Positions 10,150 through 23,093 of a stretch of DNA of 64,000 nt are shown here, piece after piece. Where the stretch lies: positions 1 through 64,000 of the forward strand of contig JAYMSP010000219.1 of NCBI GenBank assembly GCA_036897095.1, given 5' to 3'. The translations under genes were made by a program, and so were the position numbers. Under the pieces are notes generated by a model. That model saw only the letters and a list, made by a program, of their open reading frames with translations. It was not told where the DNA came from and searched no databases. Position 1 is the stretch's first letter; each line of letters starts with the position of its first letter. The stretch comes from Plantago elongata (Eukaryota > Streptophyta > Magnoliopsida > Lamiales > Plantaginaceae).

Positions 10150-11812
10150 TTAATGATCAAAATGGACAGTGTGATTAACAAACTTGTGAAACTGCATATA
10201 AGATGAACCCTCAACATTTGTAGCTTCTTCTGCCATTCTCTTCCACTCCTTAGCTTTCTTCCTCAGTCTCTTACCTTTCTCCCCACCTACCATTTCCCTC
10301 ACCAAGTTAGCTACTTCATCGCTCTTTACGTCATGGTTGATCTCCACCCCGATACCCCATCTCGTGCACGAATAGTGACAATTTGTTTGTTGGTCAGCGA
10401 AGAACGGCCAACAAATAACCGGCACACCACCAGACACACTTTCAAGCATTGAATTCCAACCACAATGCGTCAGAAAAGCGCCTACGGCTTTGTGTCCCAG
10501 GACCTTATCTTGTGCACACCAATTCACCAACAATGCTCTATCTTTTACCTCCTCAAAAAACCCTTCGGGCAACATTGTCGATTCGCCTTTCACAATATCA
10601 GGCCTAACGACCCACAAAAACGGTACCTCACTTTTCATGAGCCCGATAGCAAATTCTTGAAAGTGTTGGCGTGTCATTGTTGTAATACTTCCGTAGTTCA
10701 CGTACACGACCGACTCAGGCTTTTTCTCGTCCAACCAGTCGCAAACCTTCGACTCTGGTTTCCATAGGCTTGAATCCATCGAGTTGGTAAGTGATGCACT
10801 AAAATGACGGTCTAGGACGGAAAGTGGGCCTATAGTATAGATGTTTGAGAAATTGAATTTCGATTTTACCGCCTCTAAAGCTTCCTTTTCGAAATCTTCA
10901 AATGTGTTGAAGATTATCGTGGAGGCATTTAGACAATGTTGCGCTTCTTCTCCCATGAAATCGAACATGATGTCATTTGGGTCGGTTGTTCGTAGGAAGC
11001 TAGGAAGGTCTTTCAAGCGAACATCTATCAAACTGCAAACCCAATCAACACGAGTCTCAAGCGTACCATCAGTGAGATAATCATCATCTATCAAGTTAGA
11101 GATTGAGAGATTGTTAACTATGTAACTCGAATAATTTAGGGATCTACAAATTTGATAGTTTCGTAAGCAGTTTGTAAGTAAATTTGTATGACCCAGGCTA
11201 TATTCTTTTCATCTAAACATAATAAAGATAAAACTGAACTGAATTCTAGTATAAAAGATGAACTAATCAAAACTGAACTGAAATTGATATGTTTTCACAT
11301 GAAGAAAACATAGCCTTACTTTTCAATGGAAAAATCCCTCTTGCAATGAGTTCGCGGTAATGCAAGTACCCGATAAAGGAACAGGCGGAAGCCGTCCAAA
11401 ACCGAACGTCAGGAATGCCCATTTGTTGAGCCGCCACCATACCAAACATCGTGATCCCATCCGAGACCACACATGACAACCGGGGAACACCAGATGTTGT
11501 ATTAAGCCTCGTTAGGAGTTCCTTGAAAGGCCCCAAACAATTTTTTCTAGTGGAGTAGCACAATATCGGAACATCTTGTGTGGCATCCCCATCGGACGGT
11601 GGCAAACCATCCGGAATAGTTTCGAACTTGAAATCAGGCAATCCTTTCATGGATTCGGGTCCTTGTGCTCGAACTAAACGCCTATGATTATACTCGGTGT
11701 TGACAAACGTGATATAGCATCCTCTTGCGTGAAGAAGCTTTGCTAGTTTCATGAATGGATTGATATGGCCTTGTGCTGGGAATGGAACCAATACTACATG
11801 AGGTTGTGCCAT
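10150..11812 (-). CDS. UDP-glycosyltransferase, UGT85A type (copy 1)
   Basis: Exon 1 is 11,320-11,812 and exon 2 is 10,150-11,087. The 232-bp GT-AG intron is in phase 1 at residue 165, the position I expect for UGT85 genes. The product is 476 residues. The N-terminal acceptor half starts HVVLVPFPAQGHINP, with the presumed catalytic His16. The C-terminal donor half carries the plant PSPG box at 354-397, beginning [10 protein letters not shown] and including HCGWNS and ending ADQ. Family-1 enzymes of this type move glucose from UDP-glucose to small acceptors such as cytokinins, cyanohydrins, terpenoids or phenolics in the cytosol. The acceptor cannot be predicted. The start was chosen by homology and because the exon-1 length matches copy 2 exactly. 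The upstream in-frame ATG at 11,950 would add an unlikely extension. Confidence 0.93.
11232..11314. mobile_element. Pentamer-family MITE remnant in the UGT copy 1 intron
   Basis: The tract contains AAACTGAACTGAA repeats and ends in TTTTCACATGAAGAAAACA, a diverged version of the family terminus. It lies wholly in the intron, which is 65 bp longer than the matching intron of copy 2. Confidence 0.5.
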
Positions 11813-11951
11813 TTTGCTGGAGCTATGATCGATCAATGGATACGAATTAGTATCAAGTTTATACTCTACTATGTACATGTAGTAACTTGATACAAGAAGG
11901 TGATGATAAGGGCTTGGATATTTCGAGTGTTGATTTATTAAATGAAACAAA

Positions 11952-11961
11952 CTATATATAG
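11952..11961 (-). promoter_or_regulatory. TATA box of UGT copy 1
   Basis: TATATATAGT on the minus strand, about 140 bp upstream of the chosen ATG. If it is used, the upstream ATG at 11,950 would lie outside the transcript, which supports the start at 11,812. Confidence 0.45.
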
Positions 11962-11969
11962 AATATTTT

Positions 11970-12977
11970 ATGCAAACGTGGGATTATTTGAATCCACACA
12001 AAAGAGGCTTAGCTTACGATCTTGTCCAACGGTATACATGAGATTGGTAACGATTTGTAGACTGTATTTGATTGGTTTGCAGTAGGACCTGTCAGTATAA
12101 TAGTATGTTGTAGATATAAAACGATCGACTACAAATTAAGGGGGTGTTTGGAAAACAATTGTAATCGGTCTATTTGACTCGATAAACATTGATTTGGCCT
12201 AAAATACACTTTAAATACTCCATTTCAATTCCATTCCAAACACAATTTTACCAAAATCCATTCAAATGCCCATTCAAATTCTATACTAATCAGTTCCTAA
12301 ATGATTGTTACGGATGAATTTGCTGAAGTTAAAAGAAAACACATGGTGTTATACAACTATACCTTATAGATAAAATAAGAAAGAAATTCAATATTATAAT
12401 CTTACATAACTGTATTCACAACGTGTTTAGACAACCAGATATATATGTTATGAATGTTATTAATTAAAACGTATCAGTTATTAACGTAATAGATTTGTTT
12501 ATTGCATAAGAAATATCAACTTGATAATATAGTATGTATCTAGATAAATTATTTATAAACTATTTTTTATATAGAGTTACTTAAATTTTATTAAATTATA
12601 ATTTAAGTAATTCATATAGATGTTAATAAGAAATTTGAGGGACGTATTGATGTTTTAATTATATATACAATGTTTTAAGCAATACAAATAATGTTTGTGA
12701 GTGAATATTGTATACTATCTTTTATGTATATTTATATTAATGATATTTCATTAATATATTTCATGTTTTTTTGTTATAATTGTAATGGTCGTTGGTATTT
12801 ATTATTCTGTAGAAGTAGAACAATTGTTGTTGATTAATTGCGTATTGAGTTGATTGCTCGTTGTTGTTCGAGTTGATTTGAGAGAGTACAACAATAAATT
12901 GAGAACACTGATCAACATATACGTGTTTATTGTACGTTGATATTTGGAATCAAAGTAAAATCATAAGTACAATTGTT
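11970..12977. other. Spacer between the two UGT copies
   Basis: AT-rich, with no gene. At about 12,140-12,300 the sequence starts GGGGGTGTTTGG and contains TTCCATTCCAAACAC and CCATTCAAATGCCCATTC. This resembles Tourist-type MITE material and shares CATTCAAAT blocks with the palindrome at 62,610, but the ends are not clear. Confidence 0.4.
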
Positions 12978-14587
12978 CTAAGAGTAGTATTGATGATCAA
13001 AATGAAAAGTGTCATTGACAAACTTGTCAAACTGCGTATAAGATGAACCTCCAACATTTGTAGCTTCTTCTGCCATTCTCTTCCACTCCTTTGCGTTCCT
13101 CCTCATTTCTTTCCCTTCTCCGCCACCCACCATTTCTCTAACCAATTCGGCTACTTCGTAGCTATTTACGTCCTGGTTCATCTCCATTCCTATACCCCAT
13201 ATCGTGCACGAATAGTGACAATTCGTTTGTTGGTCAGCGAAGAACGGCCAACAAATGACCGGGACACCAGAAGACACACTTTCGAGCATTGAATTCCAAC
13301 CACAATGCGTCAGAAAAGCGCCTACCGCTTTGTGTGCCAGGACCTTATCTTGTGCACACCAATTCACCAACATCCCTCTATCTTTTACCTCCTCCAAAAA
13401 CCCTTCGGGCAACATTGCCGATTCTCCTTTCACAATATCAGGCCTAACGATCCACAAAAATGGGACCTCACTTTTCATGAGCCCTAGAGCAAATTCTTGG
13501 AAGTGTTTGCCTGTCATTGTTGTCACACTTCCGTAGTTCACGTACACAACCGACTCAGGCTTTTTCTCGTCCAACCAGTCGTAAACCTTCGAGTCTGGTT
13601 TCCACAGGCTCGAACCTAGGGAGTTGGTTAGTTCTCCAGCGATATGTTGATCTAGAAGGGAAAGTGGGCCTATAGTATAGATGTTTGAGAAATTGAATTT
13701 CGATTTCACAGCCTCTAAAGCTTCCTTTTCGAAATCATCAAATGTGTTAAAGATTATCGCGGAAGCATTTAGACAATTTTGCACTTCTTCTCCCATGAAA
13801 TCAAACATAATGTCATTCGGATCAGTCGTTCGCAGGAAGCTAGGGAGGTCTTTCAAACAAACATCAACCATGCCGCTAGCCCAATCCACACGAGTCTGAA
13901 GTTTACCATCAGTGAGATAATCGTCATCTATCAAGTTAGAGATTGAGAAATTGTTAACTATAAGTTTATATGTATGCACATAATTTCAAACTAAAGGAAC
14001 AAATTCACTACAAATGCTTGAAATTATTTTTGGCAATCTTTATCACCAGAAGCATTTGCAAACAGTTGTAGCAAGAGATCTATGCATCACTTACTCTTAA
14101 ATGGGACAATGCCTCGTTTAATGAGTTCGCGATAATGCAAGTACCCGATAAAGGAACAGGCAGAAGCCGTCCAGAGCTGGACGTCATGAATGCCCATTTG
14201 TTGAGCCGCCATCATACCAAACGTCATGACTCCATCCGAGACCACACATGACACCGGAGGCACACCGAGTGTAGAATTAAGCCTCGACAAGAGCTCCTTG
14301 AAAGGCCCCAAACACGTTTTTCTAGTGGAGTAGCACAACTTAGGAACATCTTGTGTAGCATTCCCATCAGACACTGGCAAACCATCCGGAATAGCTTCGA
14401 ACTTGAAATCAGGCAATCCTTTCATGGATTCGGGTCCTTGGGATCGAACTAAACGCCTGTGGTTGTACTCCGTGTTTACAAAAGTGATATAACAGCCTCT
14501 TGAGTGAAGAAGTTTGGCTAGCCTCATGAGGGGATTGACATGGCCTTGAGCTGGATATGGAACCAGCACCACATGAGGCTTTCCCAT
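12978..14587 (-). CDS. UDP-glycosyltransferase, UGT85A type (copy 2)
   Basis: Exon 1 is 14,095-14,587 and exon 2 is 12,978-13,927. The 167-bp intron has a consensus GTAAGT donor and lies in phase 1 at the same codon as in copy 1. The product is 480 residues. It has His16 in [10 protein letters not shown] and a PSPG box at 354-397 with HCGWNS and the closing DQ pair that contacts the sugar. The sequence is close to copy 1 throughout. Differences include the acceptor-side loop after TIGPLS and the last few residues. Head-to-tail order, equal exon-1 length and shared intron position show a tandem duplication. A TATA-like motif lies about 50 bp upstream of the ATG. The substrate is unknown and may differ between the copies. 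Confidence 0.93.
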
Positions 14588-14635
14588 TTTGGAGTACAAG
14601 GAAATTTGGAATGATAAATAGCTAGAAAATTTGAA

Positions 14636-14645
14636 GATTATATAC
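14636..14645 (-). promoter_or_regulatory. TATA-like box of UGT copy 2
   Basis: On the minus strand GTATATAATC lies about 50 bp before the ATG, implying a very short 5' leader if it is functional. Confidence 0.4.
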
Positions 14646-14649
14646 ACAA

Positions 14650-15639
14650 AATTACGATCTGAGCAAACTTATTGTATTAGATATTGCCGATCGGATCTTT
14701 AATGGGTCATGAAGAAAATTTCATTTGTTTTTGTTAATATAAGCTATGAACAAAAAAACGAAAAGGACTTGTATATTTTCATTCGTTTTAATATAGTTAC
14801 GTACTGACCTGAATAGCCGGGCTGCAAATTTTTCCAAATGAAATACGACATCAACTGGACTCTCCATGTCTTTTGGATTTTTTACTTCTCATAAATGGCC
14901 AAAAGTTATTGATCCTCTTTCATAACGGAGCCTAGTCGGACCAATTTCCACAGGGCTCGAATTCAAAACCTTGCTTAAATGAACTCTAGCCCATTGCTAC
15001 TTGAATCAACAACCGTTGGTCCATGAACGATATTTTAACACTATATGAAGATGAACAAGTAGAAGTCACTGCCATTTAGTACAAGTTCTAACAAAATGGA
15101 GGACAGAATAGAAAATTTACATCTCCCCTGAGTCTGTTTGACTGATTCATAAACACACTGATGATCACACCACAAGTTGGGCTAATTGCCCTTTTAATCT
15201 ACTAAACTGGTTTTACACTTTTACTACAGAAAAAAACTAAACTGGAAAATAGGAAACTTCTTTCACTAACAATAGCTACTGGACTCACACTACTTGTTAC
15301 TCAAGGGTCAAAGACACCTGGTCTCCTTACTACTGTTCACTCAAAAAGACCAGACTTTATACCTCAAAAAATTGTTACAAGAAAAGCACCAAAACCGAAG
15401 CAATCTACTCCAGATAGAAATTTGGCAGATAAAGACTTCACCCGATGCAATTCAAAAAGCCTAGCCCCAGGCGACACAGAATTCGTCAAAGAGAAAATGC
15501 TTCTCGTTCAACTCATAATTCTGAAATGTACATACTGTTTGTTGTCAAGGGATCTTTCTTGGCTTCACGATTCACAAACAACGTAGGAGCAACGTCGCAC
15601 ATCTGGGGTGGAAGTGAATGTACACATGGTGAAAAGTAC
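14650..15639. other. Spacer and probable 3' UTR of the O-fucosyltransferase gene
   Basis: The right half (about 15,060-15,639) directly follows the O-fucosyltransferase stop on the minus strand and is less AT-rich than the rest, so it probably contains that gene's 3' untranslated region. No separate gene is supported. Confidence 0.4.
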
Positions 15640-18600
15640 TTAAAACAATTCTGATTCTGCTCTCGAGTTGTATGATTCCCAGAGGCACCTGCATCCTGGC
15701 AATGGATTCGAGTATATGGAACCTTTTCTGGTTGATTTCTTAACTCTAGGGACCATTATACTCTTCCGGTCGCTTTCAGATAACATCCACTCCATCTGGT
15801 CTTTGAACACATCCCAACTGCAAATATCCACACTATTAAAGATAAATGTGGAAAGAATATTGTTGAGGATTAAAGAAAATGAAGTTGTTTAAACAATAGA
15901 AAGAGAGTGATTACCTTATACTTGTATTCTGCAATAAGACAACGAGCTTGCTTTTGTCGGGCTGAATAGTCTTGGCATGTCCATTGTACAAGAACCTTCT
16001 ATGACCCATCAGAAAATGAGGAAAGTTTCCTCCTTGAGTGGTCACAAACACTTCACTGTGCAAGCATACCATGTAATCAAGGGCAGCTAACCTCGAAGAA
16101 TAGCCCTAAGAGGGAAAAAGGAGACATTAATTACATAAGAAATTTCACCAATATATTAGACTTGGCGTGTAATACTTGGTACTAAATTAGGTCATCCTAG
16201 TTAATGCAACAACGAGCGACATGCAAAACTCAGAACCATTCCATTTAAATATTTTGGTGTTTAGAATATGGATCTTCTCTAAACACTTTACAATTTGTAC
16301 CTGGAATGTGGCAAGTTCATCAGCAGTTGCAAGTGACTCCTTGGTATACAGGAGTGGAAACATCTGGCGCAGTGGTTCTAAATATCTTTCCTCCTTGTAA
16401 ATTTTACCCGAAGCCAAATAGATGGGGGTATTATTGGAGAATCCCATACCTCTTAACATCATACCAACCTATGCTGACAAAGAAAACTATATTGAAGAAG
16501 TTTTACTCTCTGCAACTTAATTAAGCAATAAGAAAACGCGTACAATGAGACAAATGACTGGTTCACAATGCATACCTCCACCGGGGTCATAGGGCACCTT
16601 CCATTCACACGATTAATGCCAGGTTTGTCGATTCGGTTCGGGCGTGTGAACTTTTTACCCCACCCTTTTGCACGTATAGCATCCATTTCGGATTTTTCAG
16701 TCTCCCCTCCATCAAACGCACAACAAGAGAAAGCTACCATATCCTACAAACAAAGGGAAAAAGATGATGCGCAAATACAAAGGATCTTTTTTAAGTTTTT
16801 GAGCAAAACAATTGAAGAAGATGCATAGAAACAAGTTAAAATATAAGATGAATTTTACCTCTTCAAAACGAAGATGGATTGCAATGTACTTCCCGCCAGA
16901 ACTCATGCTCTTACTGGTCATTCTGTTGATTAGCACTTTTGCAAAATTCGTTATGGTCGGGGAGAATCTCAAAGCTTTATAGTTGGCTAGGCATCTCAGA
17001 AATTGAATATGAGAGGGAACACTGGTGGACAATCTGTTTGCAAATGGAGAAATACGGAGAACACTGCAACAAAGGATTTAGATGTCATTTCAACGGGTTC
17101 ACCATGTCTCAAGATTTCCTTTTGAAACAGTGGTGATGATACAATACTTGATTACTATATCTACCTTGTCTTCTGCAAGACAGGATAGATCTCGTCTGCG
17201 TAGAAACTAGCAGATGACCAAGCTTGGACTCGGACGCTTGGGACATTGCTGATGCTAAAATTATAGCCCTCAATCAATTCATTTGGTAAATCACGGACGA
17301 CAGGGACAAATTCTTTAAGGGAGGATATGAAATGATCTTCATCGTAAATATCGGCAAACTCACTGCAAAGAAGAGATCAAACTGAAATTCCTATTAAACA
17401 TATGGAACGCAAACAGGCGGTTTGGGAATTAGAGTATTGTACCTTGGATCCTTCCAAACACTGTGAAAATCAAAGCGAGGGATTACAAGAGTAGCGTTTA
17501 ACAGTCCAGCCACAGCCACAGCATTACAAATCTGCAGAGTTGACTGACTTAAACCAAATCTCAAATACAACAAAAGGATATATTGAAAGGTAAGTTTAGT
17601 AATGGACACTCTAATCCACTTCATATTATTTAGTATGGAAACAAATATCTCATCAAGCTACTAATGCAGTGTTCTTGCCAGCATAAAAAATGATTCGCTT
17701 TCTTATTAATAATCAGTTCAGAACATAGCAATTTCTGCAAATAAGTCCCAAAATAGAAGTCAAATTCCTTGGTACAATTATCCATGCCTGATTTCATTAT
17801 ATCATATTGAATCATTTCTATGCGATTACTTAAATATGAGTGAATAGCATACCGATGATCGCTGTTGATTCAGACCACCATTAGCATCTACAATCAAATA
17901 TCGCTCAAGTGCCGAGGAGACTGAAAAGGAAAAAAAGTAGTGTAAACTTATTTTTACATATATTTCCTCATTAGCCTGTAAATTCCAAGTGAGGACAATA
18001 ACGAAAGGTGTCATACCGGATGGTGGCCGGGCAGATCCATTCAGGCAGGGTCTTTTCTCCTTGAGTTTTCTCCTGTATCTCCAGAGATTATCCAACTACA
18101 AAATGAAGTATGGAATGAGATTTGTGTAACCAAAAACACCCGGAGCTTTGAGCTTCAGATATATCACGGATAAAAAAGGAACAATACATGGCTATAGTGT
18201 ACAAATTCTTACAGCAGGAAGATATCTTAATCACTAAGCTGAGCATCTACCAAGAACACTTACTTAGACATTGTACTTCTTATGAAAGTATTATGGTAAT
18301 CTTCCAGTATATGTACATTCATGTAGTTACTTCCAACAAACAATCTCACCCCTACTACGAAACAGAAAACAGTCTATCTGCTTGATCTTCGGTTATGCGT
18401 ACACTTAAAAGTGACCTTTCAAACAACGAATTATATCCCGATGATGCCAACAATATGGTTTCCCATTATAACCAAAAAAAAAAAAAAAAGACAATAATAC
18501 TGACAGTGAGCATTAACAAACCGGAAAAAAGGACAAAGATCAAGATCATAGTAAGCAAGTAAAGATACACACCTCATAGCAAAACAAAAGGAACATGTGA

Positions 18601-19421
18601 CACAAGGAACAACACTATAGGCCAAATTAGTCAATTACATCTTTTAATGCGTGTAAATTGTTGACTATACATTATTATAATTCTTAAAAATAAGAACAGG
18701 TTCAGTCCATCATTCTTAGCAAACAAATCTGCACAGAGGAAGCTTAAAAAAGGACAATTTGCAACATTCAATACTTGTTCTCTTGGTCTGATAAGTGAGC
18801 TTGCATATAACAATTTGTTAGTTGATAATGTAGACCATTTGGTAGTGTTTAGGAGCAACCTGATAGCTATAAATGGAGGCATTTCACAAGTAAAGAAACC
18901 ATATAGCTGATTTGGTAAAACATTTAATAAAACACTTAATCAAGCATCAAGCATAACAAAAGAAGCTGAAAATGAGTAAATCAAAATTGCTTCTTTTAGT
19001 ACAATTTCAATCATTTAACACAAGGAAATAAGCTAATTTTAGATTATAAGCCAAGCCACTAAAAGAAAGTGAAAATGAACTGAGAAACACAATGTAGTAA
19101 AAAAAAAAAAGAACACAGATCCCATTGGCAAACCTCAATAGTAGAGGCATTATCAGCCTGAATTTCGGGCCAAAGATTCAAGAAAAGCTCATGGCTTTTG
19201 TAGAGTGATCCAGGTGGTGGAGGTGGAGGAGGGTGCAGGAAAGTGAGCAAGGGACCTGCGTAGGTGATGAGGCCCAAAATGTAAAGAAAAGAGAGAAAAA
19301 GGAGGTATCTTTTGTGGAATATTCCGGTGAAAAGGACACGGCGGTGTCTCTGCTTGCAGTGGAGGTGGATCCTACGGCGGCAGACGGCGGAGGGAGGCTC
19401 CATGGGGTACATTAAGGCCAT
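15640..19421 (-). CDS. Plant O-fucosyltransferase family protein, type II membrane, ten exons
   Basis: Exons are 19134-19421, 18017-18095, 17853-17920, 17443-17531, 17165-17362, 16859-17063, 16576-16743, 16301-16468, 15915-16105 and 15640-15817. All joins are GT-AG and in frame, giving 543 residues. The N-terminus is basic ([15 protein letters not shown]), followed by one membrane span at about 38-55 and a proline run (HPPPPPPPG), which suggests a Golgi type II anchor. The catalytic region shows [11 protein letters not shown] (133-143), then [14 protein letters not shown] and AIHLRFEE (ending at residue 309). These are hallmarks of the plant GDP-fucose O-fucosyltransferase family (formerly DUF246). 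Members are thought to transfer fucose to proteins or cell-wall polysaccharides, and few substrates are known. No broken exon is seen. Confidence 0.92.
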
Positions 19422-19729
19422 GGAAGGAGTAAAGGTTGGATTTTTAGAGGTGGGTTTTGTGATTGTAGTTATGATTTCTTGAAAAATGGTGATTTTGATG
19501 AAGAGGAAACAGTGATGAGTTAATGAGTAGTGAATAGGGAGTGTGTTGCAGAAGAGTGGCCACTTTGTTTTGAGAAAGGAAATCCATGAATACTTAAACG
19601 ACTCTAATATTGTTACATCCGTTTTTACTTCATCTCTCCGTCCCGTAAAATTTTATACATTCATCATTTTTTTCCGTTTTACAGAATTTCATACATTATC
19701 AAAAAAGAAGTTACCTCACCAATTAAACT

Positions 19730-19848
19730 GTGTTCTCTTCAATTAAAAGTTACTAAACTGAACTGAATTAAACTGAAATAAAATATAAATTATAACTAAG
19801 TCGAGCGAAATTGAACTGAACTGATTTTCAGTTAGAGATAATACATCC
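19730..19848. mobile_element. Pentamer-family MITE, single copy
   Basis: It starts TGTGTTCTCTTCAATT, has AACTG pentamers and the core ATATAAATTATAACTAAG, and ends GATTTTCAGTTAGAGATA. This matches the family described at 6433-6995. Confidence 0.65.
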
Positions 19849-20033
19849 TAATTAATAATAAGCAATTTAAATTTATTTATAAATTATAATTTTATCTTTA
19901 AAATTATACTTTATTTCATCTTTTTTATTTTTTATTATTATTTTAATTTTTCGTATAAATTATACATTAATTTTAATGTGTAAAGTTATTCGGGTTCAGT
20001 ACATTAGACAGTCACGATGAATAAATATCCGCG

Positions 20034-20330
20034 AGTGGCCACTTTGTTTGTTATGTGGCTTTTGTGACTACCAACAATATTGGAATAATAAGTGGGCAAC
20101 ACATACCAACAATGCTACTAGGAGTTTTTTTTTGTTTTCTTTCTTATTGGAGGAATTCTTTAATTCTCATGTTGATGGTCTGTTTTTTTATTTGTGAGAA
20201 AGAGATGGGAAAAGATATTTTGGAGATTTTTAGTATACTTCTACTCGAGGATCAAGATCTTGAATGGAGAAAGATTTTCATACGTTCATGAAAAGGCGTA
20301 AAAAAAGCCCCTCTAGAACCCTTTCCTTTT
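20034..20330 (+). repeat. Local duplication, copy A (unidentified sequence)
   Basis: This roughly 300-bp block is a diverged direct copy of 20,822-21,150. Shared landmarks are GGCTTTTG, CCTACCAACAATA against CTACCAACAATATTGG, GAATTCTTTAAT, AAAGAGATGGGA and GATCAAGATC. Both copies keep an open frame in the same phase (about 78 and 82 residues, sharing KEMG-DILEI). I do not recognise the product. It may be a fragment of a transposable element or of a decayed gene. Confidence 0.5.
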
Positions 20331-20821
20331 GTCCTTTCATAAAACAGAATTAAGGATTTTAGATAGGAACTTCCTGTAATAATACTAATACTTGAAATAA
20401 ATTCTTATAATCATAAAAATTTACGATTCCCATTTATATATAAACACTTTTAAAAAACATCTATTTAGAAGTAAACTATTTATAATAATATTTTTTTATC
20501 CCGACAATATAACTGTATATAATTTTTATTGTATATTTCACTGCATCGTATTGAATTGTCTTCAAATTATTGTACAATTCATTACTCTCTTCAGGCGGAG
20601 GTCCGAGTATGATCTCCTCAATGTTTCATTCGGTCCAATCTTCCACCGGATTCGTTATTAAATTGATGAATATCAAATATTGATATAGACTTCATTTGTG
20701 TATATCCACAATATCGAACTTCAAATGAAAGTCGAAACATATTGAACGGTGAGTTTCATTCAGCTCCACCTTTCACTACATTCATTAATAAATTTATAGA
20801 TTTAAAATACTGACACCTAAG

Positions 20822-21150
20822 AGAGGTCACTTTATTAGTATTTGGCTTTTGAGCCTACCAACAATACTGGAATAATTGAAGAACATATTCCAAGAATACT
20901 ACTAGGGAGTTTTTCTTTCTTTCTATTCTCATTGGACGAATTCTTTAATGCTTATGTTGATAGTTTCTATTTTACTTGTAAGAAAGAGATGGGAGAAGAT
21001 ATATTAGAGATTCTTTTGGTAGTCCTCTACTCAAGGATCAAGATCATGAATGAAGAAAGATTTTCATCAACTTCAAGGAAATTTTCATGAAAAAGATGTA
21101 AAGGAATACAATCTAGAATTCTCTCTTCGTTTTGTTCTTTTGGGACGAGA
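20822..21150 (+). repeat. Local duplication, copy B (unidentified sequence)
   Basis: Diverged direct copy of 20,034-20,330, about 790 bp downstream in the same orientation. The open frame at 20,842-21,090 parallels the one in copy A. No domain is recognised. Confidence 0.5.
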
Positions 21151-22994
21151 AATTGATTCTCATATTTTACTACATGGCTTTGAAGTGTGTCCAAATTAGT
21201 GCAGTACTTCCTAGAACTCCCCAAATAGAGGTTTTTTTTTATACCCCAAATAGAGGTTTGAGGAGCATAATGTTCTTGGTGGCTCATTCGGTACAATCTT
21301 TAACCGTATTTGATGTGGATGAATAGTGTTTAATTAGATTTAGAATGTTAAGAGTCAAAGTTATATTTTTTATTTATTAGGATCCTTTTGTTATTTAAGT
21401 ATTATGATAGCAACTAGGGTTAGGGTTTACTAGCTATTTAAATATCTCTTTATTATTTTATAAGGGTAGTTTTGAATTTATATAAAAAAAATTGAGGTGT
21501 TCCTCCAAATCTGTCAATTTTCAGTATTCTTATGAATCAACAAATCTTGATCCATCAATTTTCGGTATTCTGCTGAATTAACGAGTCTTAAGTCAATTCT
21601 CGATATTCTTTTGAATCAGCGAGTCTTGAATTTATCATTCTTGTGAATCAACCACGCACGCTGCATTAATTGATTATTAAATTTGTAGATATTAAATATT
21701 TACACATACTTTATTTTCATATACCACTACCGTAAACTTAAAATACAGTTTGGAACATACTAAACGGTGTTTCATTTGATTCAATCATTCACCACATTTA
21801 TTCCTAAATTTGTAGATATCAAATAGTGACACATAATTAATTTGTTTATACCAATACATTGGCATTTAGGAGGATTAGGCAAGAAGAATATGCAGCCTTA
21901 CTGCCTTAGGTTGATTATTGAATTAATCTCTTCATTTAGTTATACTTTTTTTTTTTTAATTCCTAAAATTTTCAATTGTACAAAATTAATATCTTCAACT
22001 CGTTGGTTGTCTTAGAGGTTCACCATCTTTCAGTTAGTGAAAAATATTCATCCTTTAAAGTCATGATTTTAGGATTCGTCCTTGCATCCTTCACTCTTGA
22101 CTAGGCTCTTACGATCTTAACATACTAACTAAATAATGAGGTGGTCATGTTTTCGACGAAAACTTATGCTATTAGTTGAGCTCGTCCGTCCTTTGAACTA
22201 AAAAGGAAAATAAAAAATGGTTTGAGGAGTTCAAAACTCTTACGAATACTTTATTAAACTATACCAATATATACCATGAGGTGGAGGTGAATGGAATAGG
22301 CACTTGAGAGTTGAGACCACCACTAATTTAGTACAATCACCGTAGATATATTGCAACCGCTAATGGGTTTAAAGTTTAGGCATAAGTATCATAGTTGATG
22401 GTCCCAAAAGACCACAAGAACATGTGTTTACTTCAATTGAAAAATGACATGAATTCATTCGAATACACAACCTCTATTGCCTAAAGACGTACACTCCATT
22501 GCAGCATGAGATCATCAATTAGAACTATGTTTAACCCCATTTACCATGACTTGCTAATAAACCATCAGTTAAAATGAAAACACTCAGTTAAAAATTGGAG
22601 TATTTAGTTCGAAATTAACTCAATTTGAGTTCTATTTTTATGTATAAAATGACATGAAATATATACTATTCGAACTTAAACAAATGTATGACGAAATACT
22701 CATATTTCTAGCTCCCATCGAACCATTGTTTATATATAACAAAATACTCATATTTAGCAATATTATTGCAAATGAACTCGAGTCTTATGCAAGAACCCCT
22801 ATTATAAAGATATCTTTCATATTTTTATCACACCAAGCACGTTAGTGTCATGTGTGAAACTATAGCTAGATCAGTTTAATTACAACGTACTAGTATTCGC
22901 ATAGATTACACTATGACATGTGAGTACAGTACAATTTTTTCTCCCGATTACACTAATTAATAGTGAAGATTAAATACACAAAGTCGCATATAAG

Positions 22995-23093
22995 CTCCAT
23001 TCGTTCTATTCAACTGTAAATTATTTCAGTTCAATTCAGTTTCGTTTAATTATAATTTATATTTTATTCTAGTTCAGTAAATATCAGTTAAAT
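22995..23093. mobile_element. Pentamer-family MITE, single copy
   Basis: Reads GTTCTATTCAACTGTAAAT at one end, TTAATTATAATTTATATTTTA in the core and AGTAAATATCAGTTAAATTG at the other. It is a diverged member of the 6433-6995 family. Confidence 0.6.

Noticed and set aside
10465-11080. Open frames on the plus strand across the UGT exons
   Set aside because: They are antisense shadows of UGT exon 2. The same shadow recurs at the matching place in copy 2.
20055-20291. Small membrane protein suggested by a hydrophobic 78-residue frame
   Set aside because: The hydrophobicity comes from T-rich DNA and the sequence is one half of a diverged local duplication. There is no supporting start context or splice signal.
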